Shown: piece by piece, positions 1 to 8,625 of the stretch
Position numbering within the stretch: the first letter of the stretch is position 1
How the letters are laid out: every line of letters begins with the position of its first letter
DNA from: Barnesiella intestinihominis YIT 11860
GTDB lineage: Bacteria > Bacteroidota > Bacteroidia > Bacteroidales > Barnesiellaceae
Reading direction: 5' to 3'
DNA: 64,000 bases
Assembly (NCBI RefSeq): GCF_000296465.1
Contig: NZ_JH815205.1
Span: 572,759 to 636,758 of the forward strand
Made by a program: the position numbers and the translations under genes
Notes under the pieces: generated by a model
Databases searched by the model: none
What the model was told of the DNA's origin: nothing
The model's input: the letters and a program-made list of their open reading frames with translations, nothing else

Positions 1-120
1 TTCGAAATCACCGATCGCTACACGGCCATCATGGAAAAAACGATTCTCAGGAATCCGTGGGCATGGTTGTGGACTCACAAACGTTGGAAATACAAACACG
101 AGGATTTTCCCGGTACATGA
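1..120 (+). CDS. Lipid A biosynthesis acyltransferase-like protein, C-terminal end (partial)
   Basis: Only the last 39 codons are in the window, in frame from base 1 to the TGA at 118-120. The translated end contains ITDRY...NPWAWLWTHKRWKY, which resembles the C-terminus of LpxL/HtrB-type acyltransferases, where a Trp-rich 'P..W.W.H+RWK' segment precedes the tail. Those enzymes add secondary acyl chains to lipid A at the inner membrane. The glycosyltransferase begins 1 base after the stop, so the two genes are probably cotranscribed. The call rests on this short tail alone. Confidence 0.6.
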   Translation, partial: FEITDRYTAIMEKTILRNPWAWLWTHKRWKYKHEDFPGT

Positions 121-121
121 T

Positions 122-1117
122 ATGAAAAAAATCGCTGTCATTATACTCAACTGGAATGGAGCGGATTTACTGCGTAAATTTCTTCCTTCGGTATGTGCCC
201 ATACCAATGCCGATATAGCCGATGTCATAGTCGTTGACAATGGTTCCGACGATAACTCGGTCGAAGTTCTCAAACAGGAATTTCCACAAGTTAAAACGCT
301 GCTATTCCCTCAAAATTACGGATTCGCCGCAGGCTACAACAAAGCGTTGGAGATGCTGGATTACAAATACGCCGTATTGCTTAACTCCGATGTCGAAACC
401 ACTCCACACTGGCTCGAACCTCTGTTGGAATTTGCGGAGGGCAATCTCGATGTAGCGGCTTGTCAACCCAAAATCAAGTCATTAAGGAAGCGTGAAGAAT
501 TCGAATACGCAGGTGCGGCCGGCGGATTTATCGATCGTTACGGTTACCCGTTCTGCCGGGGAAGAATTTTCAATACCCTCGAAACCGACCGGGGACAATA
601 CGACGATATATGCGACATCTTCTGGGCCAGTGGTGCGGCTCTTTTCGTCCGCTCTGAAATCTATAAAAAAGTCGGAGGATTAGATCCTTCATTCTTCGCG
701 CACATGGAAGAGATTGATCTTTGCTGGCGCATCCATCTCGCAGGATACCGCATCGCTGTCGTACCGCAAAGCACGGTCTATCACTTGGGAGGAGCATCAC
801 TCGATGCCGCCAATCCCCGGAAAACCTATCTCAACTTTCGCAATAACCTTTTAATGCTGCACAAGAACCTGCCCTGCAAAGAAGGGAAAAAGACGCTGTT
901 TGTCCGCAGGCTTTATGACACGCTGGCTTTTGTGCGATTCGCCCTTTTAGGACAGTTTTCCCATGCCCGTGCCATACTACGCGCCCACAACGACTTTCGG
1001 CAAATGCGTAAACGATACACCGAATTTCCGAATACCGATTTGTTAAAAACATTCCCCGAATCCGGGCGCAACATAACAATAGACTATTTTCTCAAAGGGA
1101 AAAAACGATTCCGATAA
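122..1117 (+). CDS. Family 2 glycosyltransferase (rhamnosyltransferase-like)
   Basis: 331 aa. The N-terminus (IILNWNG, residues 7-13) begins a GT-A fold, followed by VDNGSDDNS near 38-46 and LNSDVE near 87-92, which supplies the metal/nucleotide-sugar binding DxD-like site. A second acidic block (FFAHMEEIDLCWR, near 190-205) is typical of GT2 enzymes related to WbbL-type rhamnosyltransferases. No membrane span is evident, so it probably works at the cytoplasmic face on a lipid-linked or surface glycan acceptor. Donor and acceptor cannot be read from sequence. It starts 1 base after the preceding acyltransferase-like gene, which suggests a role in envelope glycan or LPS synthesis. It converges on sufS with only 9 bp between the stops and no visible terminator. 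Confidence 0.85.
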   Translation: MKKIAVIILNWNGADLLRKFLPSVCAHTNADIADVIVVDNGSDDNSVEVLKQEFPQVKTLLFPQNYGFAAGYNKALEMLDYKYAVLLNSDVETTPHWLEPLLEFAEGNLDVAACQPKIKSLRKREEFEYAGAAGGFIDRYGYPFCRGRIFNTLETDRGQYDDICDIFWASGAALFVRSEIYKKVGGLDPSFFAHMEEIDLCWRIHLAGYRIAVVPQSTVYHLGGASLDAANPRKTYLNFRNNLLMLHKNLPCKEGKKTLFVRRLYDTLAFVRFALLGQFSHARAILRAHNDFRQMRKRYTEFPNTDLLKTFPESGRNITIDYFLKGKKRFR

Positions 1118-1126
1118 AAACCGGTT

Positions 1127-2344
1127 CTACCGAAACATCTGAACGACACGCTTCACAGCCGCAACAAATGCTTCCGCTTCGGCTTTCGTATTATATGCGG
1201 CGAACGAGGCTCGCACTGTACCCTCGATACCGAGAGAGGTCATTAACGGTTGTGCACAATGATGCCCCGTGCGAACGGCAACACCCAGTTTATCGAGCAA
1301 CATACCCATATCGTAGTGGTGTATCCCGTCCACCAAAAACGAAATAACCGAACTTTTATGTTCCGAAGTACCGAATATACGCATACCTTCTATGTCTTGC
1401 AATCGATCGGTCGTATAACGCAACAATTCGTTTTCATGAGCGGCAATAGATTCCAATCCTATATGATCGACATAATCCAAAGCCGTCGCAAAAGCGCTCG
1501 TCCCCACATAGTCCGGTGTACCGGCCTCGAACTTGAAAGGCAACTCCCCGAAAGTCGTACCCGAAAAATCGACATGAGCGATCATCTCCCCGCCTCCTTG
1601 ATAAGGAGGCATGGCATCGAGCCACTTTTCTTTACCGTATAACACACCTATCCCCGTAGGTCCATATACTTTATGAGCCGAGAACACATAGAAATCGGCA
1701 TCGAGCTCCTGTACATTCACCCGCAAATGAGGTACGGCTTGTGCGCCGTCCACCAAGACAGGAACCCCCTGCGCATGAGCGTAAGCGATCATTTCACGCA
1801 CCGGATTAATCGTCCCCAATACATTCGAGACATGGGCGACACCGACCAAACGAGTATGCCCATTGAAAAGAGACTTATATGTATCGACGTTCAAATCTCC
1901 ACGTTCGTCGATGGGAACTACCCGGAGCTTGATATTGCGCCGGCGCTGCAAAAGTTGCCACGGCACGATATTGGCATGGTGTTCCATAACGGTGAGAATA
2001 ATCTCGTCGCCGTCGTGCAGGAACTCATCTCCAAAAGAAGAAGCCACCAAATTGATTGCCTCCGTTGTTCCTCTTGTAAAAATAACTTCCGAAGACGAAC
2101 CGGCCCCGATGAACTGTTGCACCCGACGGCGGGCAGCTTCGTGGGCATCGGTAGCCTCTTGGCTAAGCGTATGGACTCCACGATGCACGTTTGCATTTAC
2201 CCGATAGTAAGTATCGGCAATATGATCGACCACACACTTGGGAGTCTGAGACGTAGCGCCGTTATCCAAATAGATTAACGGTCGTCCCGAAATCTCCCGA
2301 CTCAGAATAGGAAAATCTTCCCTTATTTTTTCGACATCAAACAT
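1127..2344 (-). CDS. sufS: Cysteine desulfurase SufS
   Basis: 405 aa, the usual length for the SufS/CsdA group of class V aminotransferase-fold enzymes. It removes sulfur from cysteine and passes it on as a persulfide for Fe-S cluster assembly. Visible landmarks are the N-terminal YLDNGATSQTP, EHHANIVPW (121-129), the PLP lysine in SAHKVYGPTG (K225) and the active-site cysteine in RTGHHCAQP (C363). It is the last gene of the suf operon, 24 bp after sufD. No sufE or sufU gene follows inside the window, so the sulfur acceptor partner is not visible here. Confidence 0.97.
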   Translation of the reverse strand: MFDVEKIREDFPILSREISGRPLIYLDNGATSQTPKCVVDHIADTYYRVNANVHRGVHTLSQEATDAHEAARRRVQQFIGAGSSSEVIFTRGTTEAINLVASSFGDEFLHDGDEIILTVMEHHANIVPWQLLQRRRNIKLRVVPIDERGDLNVDTYKSLFNGHTRLVGVAHVSNVLGTINPVREMIAYAHAQGVPVLVDGAQAVPHLRVNVQELDADFYVFSAHKVYGPTGIGVLYGKEKWLDAMPPYQGGGEMIAHVDFSGTTFGELPFKFEAGTPDYVGTSAFATALDYVDHIGLESIAAHENELLRYTTDRLQDIEGMRIFGTSEHKSSVISFLVDGIHHYDMGMLLDKLGVAVRTGHHCAQPLMTSLGIEGTVRASFAAYNTKAEAEAFVAAVKRVVQMFR

Positions 2345-2368
2345 AACGGCACTCCTTTCTCATAAATC

Positions 2369-3718
2369 TTAATGACATGCTTGACAACCGGAGCATTTCG
2401 CCAACTCCCCACGGAACCTTTTCTCAACCAATTGGCGTAGCCGATCTTTCAAGGCATCGAGCCGTACCAACTCGATGACATCGTTGGTAAACGCAAACAT
2501 CAACAACATGCGAGCTTCGGACTCGGGAATACCGCGCGACCGCATATAAAACAAGGCATTTTGGTCGAGCTGACCGACCGTGGCTCCATGACTACACTTC
2601 ACATCGTCTGCATAAATTTCGAGTTGAGGTTTCGTGTACATTTTGGCGAGCGGGGATGCACACAAATTCTTATTACTCTGATAGGCTTCGGTTTTCTGCG
2701 CCCCGTGTCGAACCAATATGCGTCCACTGAACGAACCTCGCGCCGAATCGTTCAACACATATTTGAACAACTCGTTACTGTGGCAATGAGGCACGGCATG
2801 ATCTATATGCGTATACGTATCGACGACCTGTCCTTTATCGGCGATAGCCATACCGCATAGAGACAATTCGGCATGCTCTCCTTCAAAAGCCGAATAGTAA
2901 TTATTACGGGTTACTCCGTTATGCAATACGATACCATTGACCAATACGTTAGATCGTTCCCCTTGACGCACGAACACCGACGAAACTTTCGACGTATTCT
3001 CCGAGGACTCCTCTATATCGTAATAGTCGAACACAGCGTCGTCGTCCACGAATATCTCGCAAACTTGCGACGACAGGAATTTAACGGTGGCCTCGTCCGA
3101 GTGATCGCATACCAGCAATTTGGCCTGCGCCCGTTTTCCTACGACAATCAACAACCGGCGATTCACCATAAAATCGACATTGCCCCGAAGGATATTTACC
3201 AACTGTATAGGCTTTTCTACGATGACTCCGTCCGGAATATACAAAAAGAAACCGTCTTGGGCAAAAGCCGTGTTCAAGGCAACGGTCCCGTCTCGTTTCA
3301 TATCGGCGACCTTTCCGTAATAACGCGATACCAAATCGGGGTATTGCAAGGACATGTCACAAAGGCTGCCCACCAAAACGCCGTCAGGGAGTTTAGATGA
3401 TACCGGCTGAACCCGTTTGTAAAAAGAGTCATTGACAACGAAATAGAGCAACGTACTCAAATTAGGCACATCGCAACGAAACACTTCATAAGGATTGATC
3501 TCTATATCTATCCGACCCAGATTCAACCCGTAATCGGGAGAATAGACCGACTCTATATCTGTCCGCCGGTGTTCCTCGTCTTTCAAAGAGGGTAATCCCC
3601 GACTCTCCAACAAAGCCACAGCCTCTTCGCGCAACCCGTTCATCACTGCCGACGAATGGCTGTTTATCAAATTTTTTTGAGACCTATATAAATCTATATA
3701 TTGTTGTACTGCACCCAT
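2369..3718 (-). CDS. sufD: Fe-S cluster assembly scaffold protein SufD
   Basis: 449 aa, beta-helix protein of the SufBCD complex that builds Fe-S clusters in the cytosol. The C-terminal half has the SufB/SufD family signature: the run around YVLNDSARGSFSGRILV and HGATVGQLDQNALFYMRSRGI contains the conserved His and the glycine-rich turn. The chain ends in a short cysteine-rich tail (KCSGCQACH), which is not part of the beta-helix core. It lies 6 bp after sufC and 24 bp before sufS, consistent with one transcript. Confidence 0.95.
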   Translation of the reverse strand: MGAVQQYIDLYRSQKNLINSHSSAVMNGLREEAVALLESRGLPSLKDEEHRRTDIESVYSPDYGLNLGRIDIEINPYEVFRCDVPNLSTLLYFVVNDSFYKRVQPVSSKLPDGVLVGSLCDMSLQYPDLVSRYYGKVADMKRDGTVALNTAFAQDGFFLYIPDGVIVEKPIQLVNILRGNVDFMVNRRLLIVVGKRAQAKLLVCDHSDEATVKFLSSQVCEIFVDDDAVFDYYDIEESSENTSKVSSVFVRQGERSNVLVNGIVLHNGVTRNNYYSAFEGEHAELSLCGMAIADKGQVVDTYTHIDHAVPHCHSNELFKYVLNDSARGSFSGRILVRHGAQKTEAYQSNKNLCASPLAKMYTKPQLEIYADDVKCSHGATVGQLDQNALFYMRSRGIPESEARMLLMFAFTNDVIELVRLDALKDRLRQLVEKRFRGELAKCSGCQACH

Positions 3719-3724
3719 ATCGAC

Positions 3725-4480
3725 TTAAATTTCGCCCAACTCTTTTTTTATCCAGTCATACCCGCGCTCTTCCAATTCAAGAGCCAATTCGGGACCGCCC
3801 GATTTCACGATTCTCCCCTTATAGAGCACATGGACGAAATCGGGGGCAATATAGTCCAACAAACGTTGATAGTGTGTGATGACAATCGTCGCGTTCTTCT
3901 CGGACTTCAATTTATTCACACCACCGGCAACAATACGCAGGGCATCGATGTCCAGCCCGCTGTCGGTCTCATCGAGAATGGAAAGACGGGGTTCGAGCAT
4001 AGCCATCTGGAATATCTCGTTCCGTTTCTTTTCTCCACCCGAAAAACCCTCATTTACCGAGCGACCGGCCAGTTTATTATCCAACTCCACAATCTCCCGC
4101 TTTTCCCGCATAAGTTTCAAGAAATCGGTAGCCGACAATGGTTCAAGGCCTCTGTACTTGCGTTGCTCGTTCACAGCCGTGCGCATGAAATTAACCATAC
4201 TCACACCCGGTATCTCCACCGGATATTGAAAACTCAAAAATATACCTTCGTGAGAACGATCCTCGGGTGACAAAGCCAAAAGGTCTTTCCCATAAAACTC
4301 GACCGAGCCACGAGTCACCTCATAAGCCGGATTACCGGTCAATACGGCGGAAAGCGTACTTTTCCCCGAACCGTTAGGCCCCATAATCGCATGCACCTCG
4401 CCCGGTTTCACTTCGAGGTTTATCCCTTTCAATATCTCTTTGCCATTTATGCTGGCATGTAAATCTTCAATCTTCAACAT
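3725..4480 (-). CDS. sufC: Fe-S cluster assembly ATPase SufC
   Basis: 251 aa ABC-type ATPase that drives the SufBCD scaffold; it is soluble and transports nothing. Walker A is GPNGSGKST (34-42), the ABC signature is [10 protein letters not shown], and Walker B reads [12 protein letters not shown], the form typical of SufC. It starts 24 bp after the stop of the unusual secreted-protein gene and ends 6 bp before sufD. Confidence 0.97.
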   Translation of the reverse strand: MLKIEDLHASINGKEILKGINLEVKPGEVHAIMGPNGSGKSTLSAVLTGNPAYEVTRGSVEFYGKDLLALSPEDRSHEGIFLSFQYPVEIPGVSMVNFMRTAVNEQRKYRGLEPLSATDFLKLMREKREIVELDNKLAGRSVNEGFSGGEKKRNEIFQMAMLEPRLSILDETDSGLDIDALRIVAGGVNKLKSEKNATIVITHYQRLLDYIAPDFVHVLYKGRIVKSGGPELALELEERGYDWIKKELGEI

Positions 4481-4504
4481 AGATATTTCGTTTTATTCTT
4501 TTCT

Positions 4505-6430
4505 TTATTTATTCCCTGCCGTTACTGCGACTACTTGTCCCGCCACGACATATACACCACAAGGCAAATAGTCGGTATTCAAACCCTCAACTACATTCAT
4601 TATCTTCACTATTTGTCCCGTCACTTTGTAAACAGGCAACTGCATCGACCGATCACTTTGTACGAACAAACGTCCGTTTGCAGCGTACACTCGGCCCACC
4701 GAATGATCTGCCGGCGAATCCACTCCATCGACAATACGGTCAATATGCACCGGATAGCCGTCGTTTTCCCCGGGAATATATCCCCAATTCCGGCATGAAG
4801 TGCCACCTTTCATCGCATTATTATTCAACGCTTCCAAAAAACCGCTTCCGGCAGACTGCATCTCTGCTGTGCTATACGCAATACCGTTCTCGCCGACTTC
4901 TGTACCTTCTATGACTGCATCACTGTTATAATAACAAAAATGCACGTTCGACTCACTCAACCGGCACACCTTGACACCAGCGACATCGCTACATACATCG
5001 CCCGTCGAATAACTATTCCACAATAACTTATAAGCCTTTCCCACCAAGCCTCCAACGCTTCCCTGTGAAGAACCTTCCTCATCTATATGCGCATCGATTA
5101 AAGAGATATTTCCTCGATTATAGCTATTGTACACCGGTTCTTCACAATATCCGACCAGTCCACCTGCATAAATAGCATTCCAACGGGACGAAGATCGGGG
5201 AGCCGAACTTTCGATTTTCAAACCTCCACGATTCCAGCAATCTACAACCGGGCAATCTGTATTCTGACCCATCACTCCCCCGACCGACAACATCGAACCA
5301 TTCGATTTAACCTCGATCTCACCTTCGTTGCCACAAGTGTACAACGAATCGGTTTGCGAACTATTATAAAAGGAATAAGAGCAAACACCTCCTACCTGTA
5401 CTTCAAAACCATCGCTTTCACAAATCACGGAGTCCTTATTGAAACTGTACGTTATACCCACGCTCGCCGAGGAAACCCCGCCGACATAAGCACTCCCTTC
5501 ATGGGCATTCACCTTAACGACCGAATGGTTCTCGCAACTATCCACCCGGAATGAATAATTACTTGAAATTCCGCCCACCGACACACTTCCCGAAGTATTG
5601 CCCGACACGAAAATATTTCCCCGGTTCGTACAAGAGACAATACGATTCTCTTTACCATAAACCGGTCCGCATCTACCCACAAGACCCGACACCCTTATGT
5701 CGACCACATCACTGTGAACATCTACGGTCATATGCCCCTCATTGGAACAGCCGATGAGTTTCATATCATCGGCATGAGCCACAATTCCACTTACCGAACA
5801 GATGGTCTCATGGGTCTCGCTACCCCATATTACAGAAGTAACCACGACATCGGCTCGATTGACACAACGAATAAAACGGGACTCATCACCCACCGCCGCT
5901 ATCGCACCTATCTCCAAATCCAAGTCCCCGAAAGAAAAGTAATAGGTTCCGGATACTTCTACCCGGCAAGTCTCATCTAACGTCAAGTCCCTTATTTCGG
6001 CATTTCGAACCGTACCGAACAAACCGGCCACGACACGCTTGTAATCGTATCCTTCGCCTTCTTCTGCCGGCACGACCGTCAAACCGCTGATCTTATGACC
6101 GTCACCATCGAATACGCCGCTAAAATAACTACCAAACTGCTCGTTAACAGGTGTTATCCACTTATGTGCCGACATATCCATATCGGCCGCCAATCGAACG
6201 GTCTTGTTCGGATAATTCCACAGCGAACTTGTCATATATTCACCAAAAGCAGCGAACTCCTCGGGCGTGGAAATAATCATCACATCGTTATCGAAATTCT
6301 TGTCAAGCCATTCTTCATCGTAATTCCCTTCATCGAACCACGAGCCCTCTTGCGCCGAAACAGGAAAAACCTCCACAGCCAAAACACTCAATAACACAAT
6401 GAGAAAAAAACGATACGCAATCCTTTTCAT
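4505..6430 (-). CDS. Secreted GLUG-like repeat protein embedded in the suf operon
   Basis: 641 aa. A signal peptide covers about residues 1-27 (basic start, hydrophobic run, SAQ before the likely cut). Residues 104-117 (FSGVFDGDGHKISG) match the phrase that opens GLUG-type repeat regions. About eight imperfect repeats of 30-40 aa follow between roughly 213 and 480, each with a GG-[IVL]-[SVM] core followed by a C-x-N-x-G-like phrase. The last 60 residues (VYAANGRLFV...YKVTGQIVK...LPCGVYVV) resemble a C-terminal sorting-type beta domain. The protein is presumably exported and surface-bound or released; its ligand is unknown. It sits between sufB (18 bp gap) and sufC (24 bp gap) in the same orientation, so it should be cotranscribed with Fe-S assembly genes, with which it has no obvious link. 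Confidence 0.75.
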   Translation of the reverse strand: MKRIAYRFFLIVLLSVLAVEVFPVSAQEGSWFDEGNYDEEWLDKNFDNDVMIISTPEEFAAFGEYMTSSLWNYPNKTVRLAADMDMSAHKWITPVNEQFGSYFSGVFDGDGHKISGLTVVPAEEGEGYDYKRVVAGLFGTVRNAEIRDLTLDETCRVEVSGTYYFSFGDLDLEIGAIAAVGDESRFIRCVNRADVVVTSVIWGSETHETICSVSGIVAHADDMKLIGCSNEGHMTVDVHSDVVDIRVSGLVGRCGPVYGKENRIVSCTNRGNIFVSGNTSGSVSVGGISSNYSFRVDSCENHSVVKVNAHEGSAYVGGVSSASVGITYSFNKDSVICESDGFEVQVGGVCSYSFYNSSQTDSLYTCGNEGEIEVKSNGSMLSVGGVMGQNTDCPVVDCWNRGGLKIESSAPRSSSRWNAIYAGGLVGYCEEPVYNSYNRGNISLIDAHIDEEGSSQGSVGGLVGKAYKLLWNSYSTGDVCSDVAGVKVCRLSESNVHFCYYNSDAVIEGTEVGENGIAYSTAEMQSAGSGFLEALNNNAMKGGTSCRNWGYIPGENDGYPVHIDRIVDGVDSPADHSVGRVYAANGRLFVQSDRSMQLPVYKVTGQIVKIMNVVEGLNTDYLPCGVYVVAGQVVAVTAGNK

Positions 6431-6448
6431 ATCATTCTACTATTTTCC

Positions 6449-7900
6449 TTAACCTACCGAACCTTCCAACGAGATCTGCAATAGCTTTTGCGCTTCAACG
6501 GCAAACTCCATAGGCAGTTTATTCATCACCTCTTTGGCATATCCGTTCACGATAAGACCCACGGCATCCTCGGTAGGGATTCCACGCTGGTTACAATAGA
6601 ATATTTGGTCTTCATTGATTTTCGAAGTAGTCGCTTCATGCTCTACCACGGCCGAATCATTCAGAATCTCCATATACGGGAAAGTATGCGCCCCGCAATC
6701 GGAACTCAACAACAGACTGTCACACTGGGTAAAGTTCCTTGCATTCTCGGCACTCGGCAACACTTTCACGAGTCCTCGATAGCTATTCTGGCTACGACCC
6801 GCCGAAATACCCTTCGACACGATCGTACTGCGGGTGTTTTTCCCAATATGTATCATCTTCGTTCCCGTGTCGGCTTGTTGATAATTATTGGTAACAGCCA
6901 CCGAATAAAACTCCCCGACCGAATGATCGCCCGCCAGCACACAACTGGGATATTTCCAAGTAATGGCCGACCCCGTCTCCACCTGCGTCCAAGAGAGCTT
7001 AGAGTGATCGCCTTTGCACATGCCTCGCTTCGTCACGAAATTATAGATACCGCCTTTCCCGTCCTTGTCGCCCGGATACCAATTCTGCACGGTCGAATAT
7101 TTCACTTCGGCACGATCATGCACTACAATTTCCACGATAGCTGCGTGCAATTGATTCTCATCACGCATAGGAGCCGTACAACCTTCGAGATAGCTCACAT
7201 AGCTGTCGTCATCGGCAACAATCAATGTTCGTTCGAACTGTCCCGTATTAGCGGCGTTGATACGGAAATAGGTAGATAATTCCATAGGACACCGGACTCC
7301 TTTGGGGATATAAACGAACGAGCCGTCACTGAATACGGCCGAGTTAAGCGCTGCAAAAAAATTGTCCCGATACGAAACAACCGAGCCTAAATAACGTTTC
7401 ACCAAATCGGGATAATCTTTCACCGCCTCGCTGAACGAGCAGAAAATGACACCCAATTCGGCCAGTTTTTCCCGAAAAGTTGTCCGTACCGACACACTAT
7501 CCATCACCGCATCGACCGCTATACCCGACAGTTTCATCTGTTCTTCGAGCGAAATTCCCAGCTTGTCGAATGTCTTGCGTAGCTCAGGATCCACTTCATC
7601 GAGGCTTTTCGGAGCCTCTTTGGTCTTGGGAGCGGCATAATAACTGATAGCCTGATAGTCTATATCGGGAATATTCAAATGAGCCCAATGCGGCATTTCG
7701 AGCGTCTTCCAGTAAGCGTATGCTTTCAGACGGAATTCAAGTAACCATTCCGGCTCCTTTTTCTTCTCCGAAATATGGCGGATAATATCCTCGTTCAATC
7801 CGGTAGGAATAATATCTGTCTCTATATCGGTTACAAATCCGTATTTATAATCGTTAGTAGTAACGTCGTTTAATATTTCATTTGAATTATCCTGTTTCAT
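6449..7900 (-). CDS. sufB: Fe-S cluster assembly scaffold protein SufB
   Basis: 483 aa, typical of SufB. The SufBC2D complex assembles [4Fe-4S] clusters. The chain carries the family's conserved C-terminal blocks ([35 protein letters not shown], with the conserved His and Glu; [18 protein letters not shown]). It begins 2 bp downstream of the cvpA stop, so the two are probably translationally coupled. It is the first suf gene; the next gene downstream is the secreted repeat protein, not sufC. Confidence 0.97.
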   Translation of the reverse strand: MKQDNSNEILNDVTTNDYKYGFVTDIETDIIPTGLNEDIIRHISEKKKEPEWLLEFRLKAYAYWKTLEMPHWAHLNIPDIDYQAISYYAAPKTKEAPKSLDEVDPELRKTFDKLGISLEEQMKLSGIAVDAVMDSVSVRTTFREKLAELGVIFCSFSEAVKDYPDLVKRYLGSVVSYRDNFFAALNSAVFSDGSFVYIPKGVRCPMELSTYFRINAANTGQFERTLIVADDDSYVSYLEGCTAPMRDENQLHAAIVEIVVHDRAEVKYSTVQNWYPGDKDGKGGIYNFVTKRGMCKGDHSKLSWTQVETGSAITWKYPSCVLAGDHSVGEFYSVAVTNNYQQADTGTKMIHIGKNTRSTIVSKGISAGRSQNSYRGLVKVLPSAENARNFTQCDSLLLSSDCGAHTFPYMEILNDSAVVEHEATTSKINEDQIFYCNQRGIPTEDAVGLIVNGYAKEVMNKLPMEFAVEAQKLLQISLEGSVG

Positions 7901-7902
7901 TT

Positions 7903-8478
7903 TTAATCTGCTTTACAATTTTCACAACAGAGATACGGCTCGTTGCATATCGAATAAGGTATAAACAATCCCCTCGTCGGTTTGGTTTCCGAAACGAACT
8001 GCTCTTGTGCCCTCGAAAAGAGCAACGGAGCTACACGCAATGTATATCCATAGAACTGTGACGAAGCCGTCTCTTTTTCCGGAATCAGTTTACCCTTAGG
8101 ATCGATAATATGGACGAGATTAAGCACTATACTCAATATGACCAAATATTTGACGGCGCCGAACAAAGCCCCGGCCAATCTATCGAGCCACCCCAATGCC
8201 ACATGATGCGTAATGTGATGTATCAGCCTCATCAGTTGAACGCATATAATGTACACGATAAGGAACAATAACGAATATGCGATAACCCGGCTTACACCCT
8301 CGGGCAAATCGAACATCTCCCTCAACAACGCAGAGAACGAACTTCCGAAAAATCGGGCGACGACTATACCTGCGATAAACCCGCCCAACGAACCTACCTG
8401 ACGGATAACCCCTTTGATGAGTCCGTACAGAAAACCTATAACGGCGATCAATAGGATAGTAAAATCAACATAATTCAT
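7903..8478 (-). CDS. CvpA family membrane protein
   Basis: 191 aa. The N-terminus [22 protein letters not shown], with the G-x-x-x-G-rich second helix ([17 protein letters not shown]), is the CvpA signature. About four membrane helices lie within the first 130 residues; the tail is hydrophilic and ends CCENCKAD. The family is named for colicin V production, but its molecular role is poorly defined (envelope homeostasis has been proposed). It heads the suf transcription unit, with a TAATTTTG box 28 bp upstream of its start. Confidence 0.85.
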   Translation of the reverse strand: MNYVDFTILLIAVIGFLYGLIKGVIRQVGSLGGFIAGIVVARFFGSSFSALLREMFDLPEGVSRVIAYSLLFLIVYIICVQLMRLIHHITHHVALGWLDRLAGALFGAVKYLVILSIVLNLVHIIDPKGKLIPEKETASSQFYGYTLRVAPLLFSRAQEQFVSETKPTRGLFIPYSICNEPYLCCENCKAD

Positions 8479-8505
8479 CTCTCACACTCCCGATTCTTAA
8501 CCCTG

Positions 8506-8513
8506 CAAAATTA
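8506..8513 (-). promoter_or_regulatory. -7 promoter element for cvpA-suf operon
   Basis: On the minus strand this reads TAATTTTG, an exact match to the Bacteroidetes TAnnTTTG box, about 28 bp before the cvpA start. No exact -33 TTTG is seen. It gives the suf operon its own start, separate from the infB terminator just downstream. Confidence 0.5.
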
Positions 8514-8566
8514 CTTTTTTATTTTGAATACTCCGTATTTCCGCCTTATTATCCGTCAAAGACGAT

Positions 8567-8598
8567 AACAAAGGCCACCCCGTACCTACGAGGCAGCC
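8567..8598 (-). terminator. Rho-independent terminator after infB
   Basis: On the minus strand GGCTGCCTCGT / ACGGGGTGGCC forms an 11-pair stem (three G-U pairs) around a 4-base loop, followed by a short T-rich run. It lies 28 bp after the infB stop and separates the rimP-nusA-infB unit from cvpA-suf. Confidence 0.65.
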
Positions 8599-8625
8599 TC
8601 TCTATTCCCGAAAAACGTTTCTTTC

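Noticed and set aside
1673..2278. Long antisense frame within sufS (and similar frames opposite rny, glgB and infB)
   Set aside because: These are shadows of strongly coding DNA on the other strand and show no family similarity or ribosome sites.
6319..6430. Call of the suf-embedded protein as a Fe-S assembly factor
   Set aside because: It has a signal peptide and surface-type repeats, so it is probably not in the cytosol; only the gene order links it to Suf.
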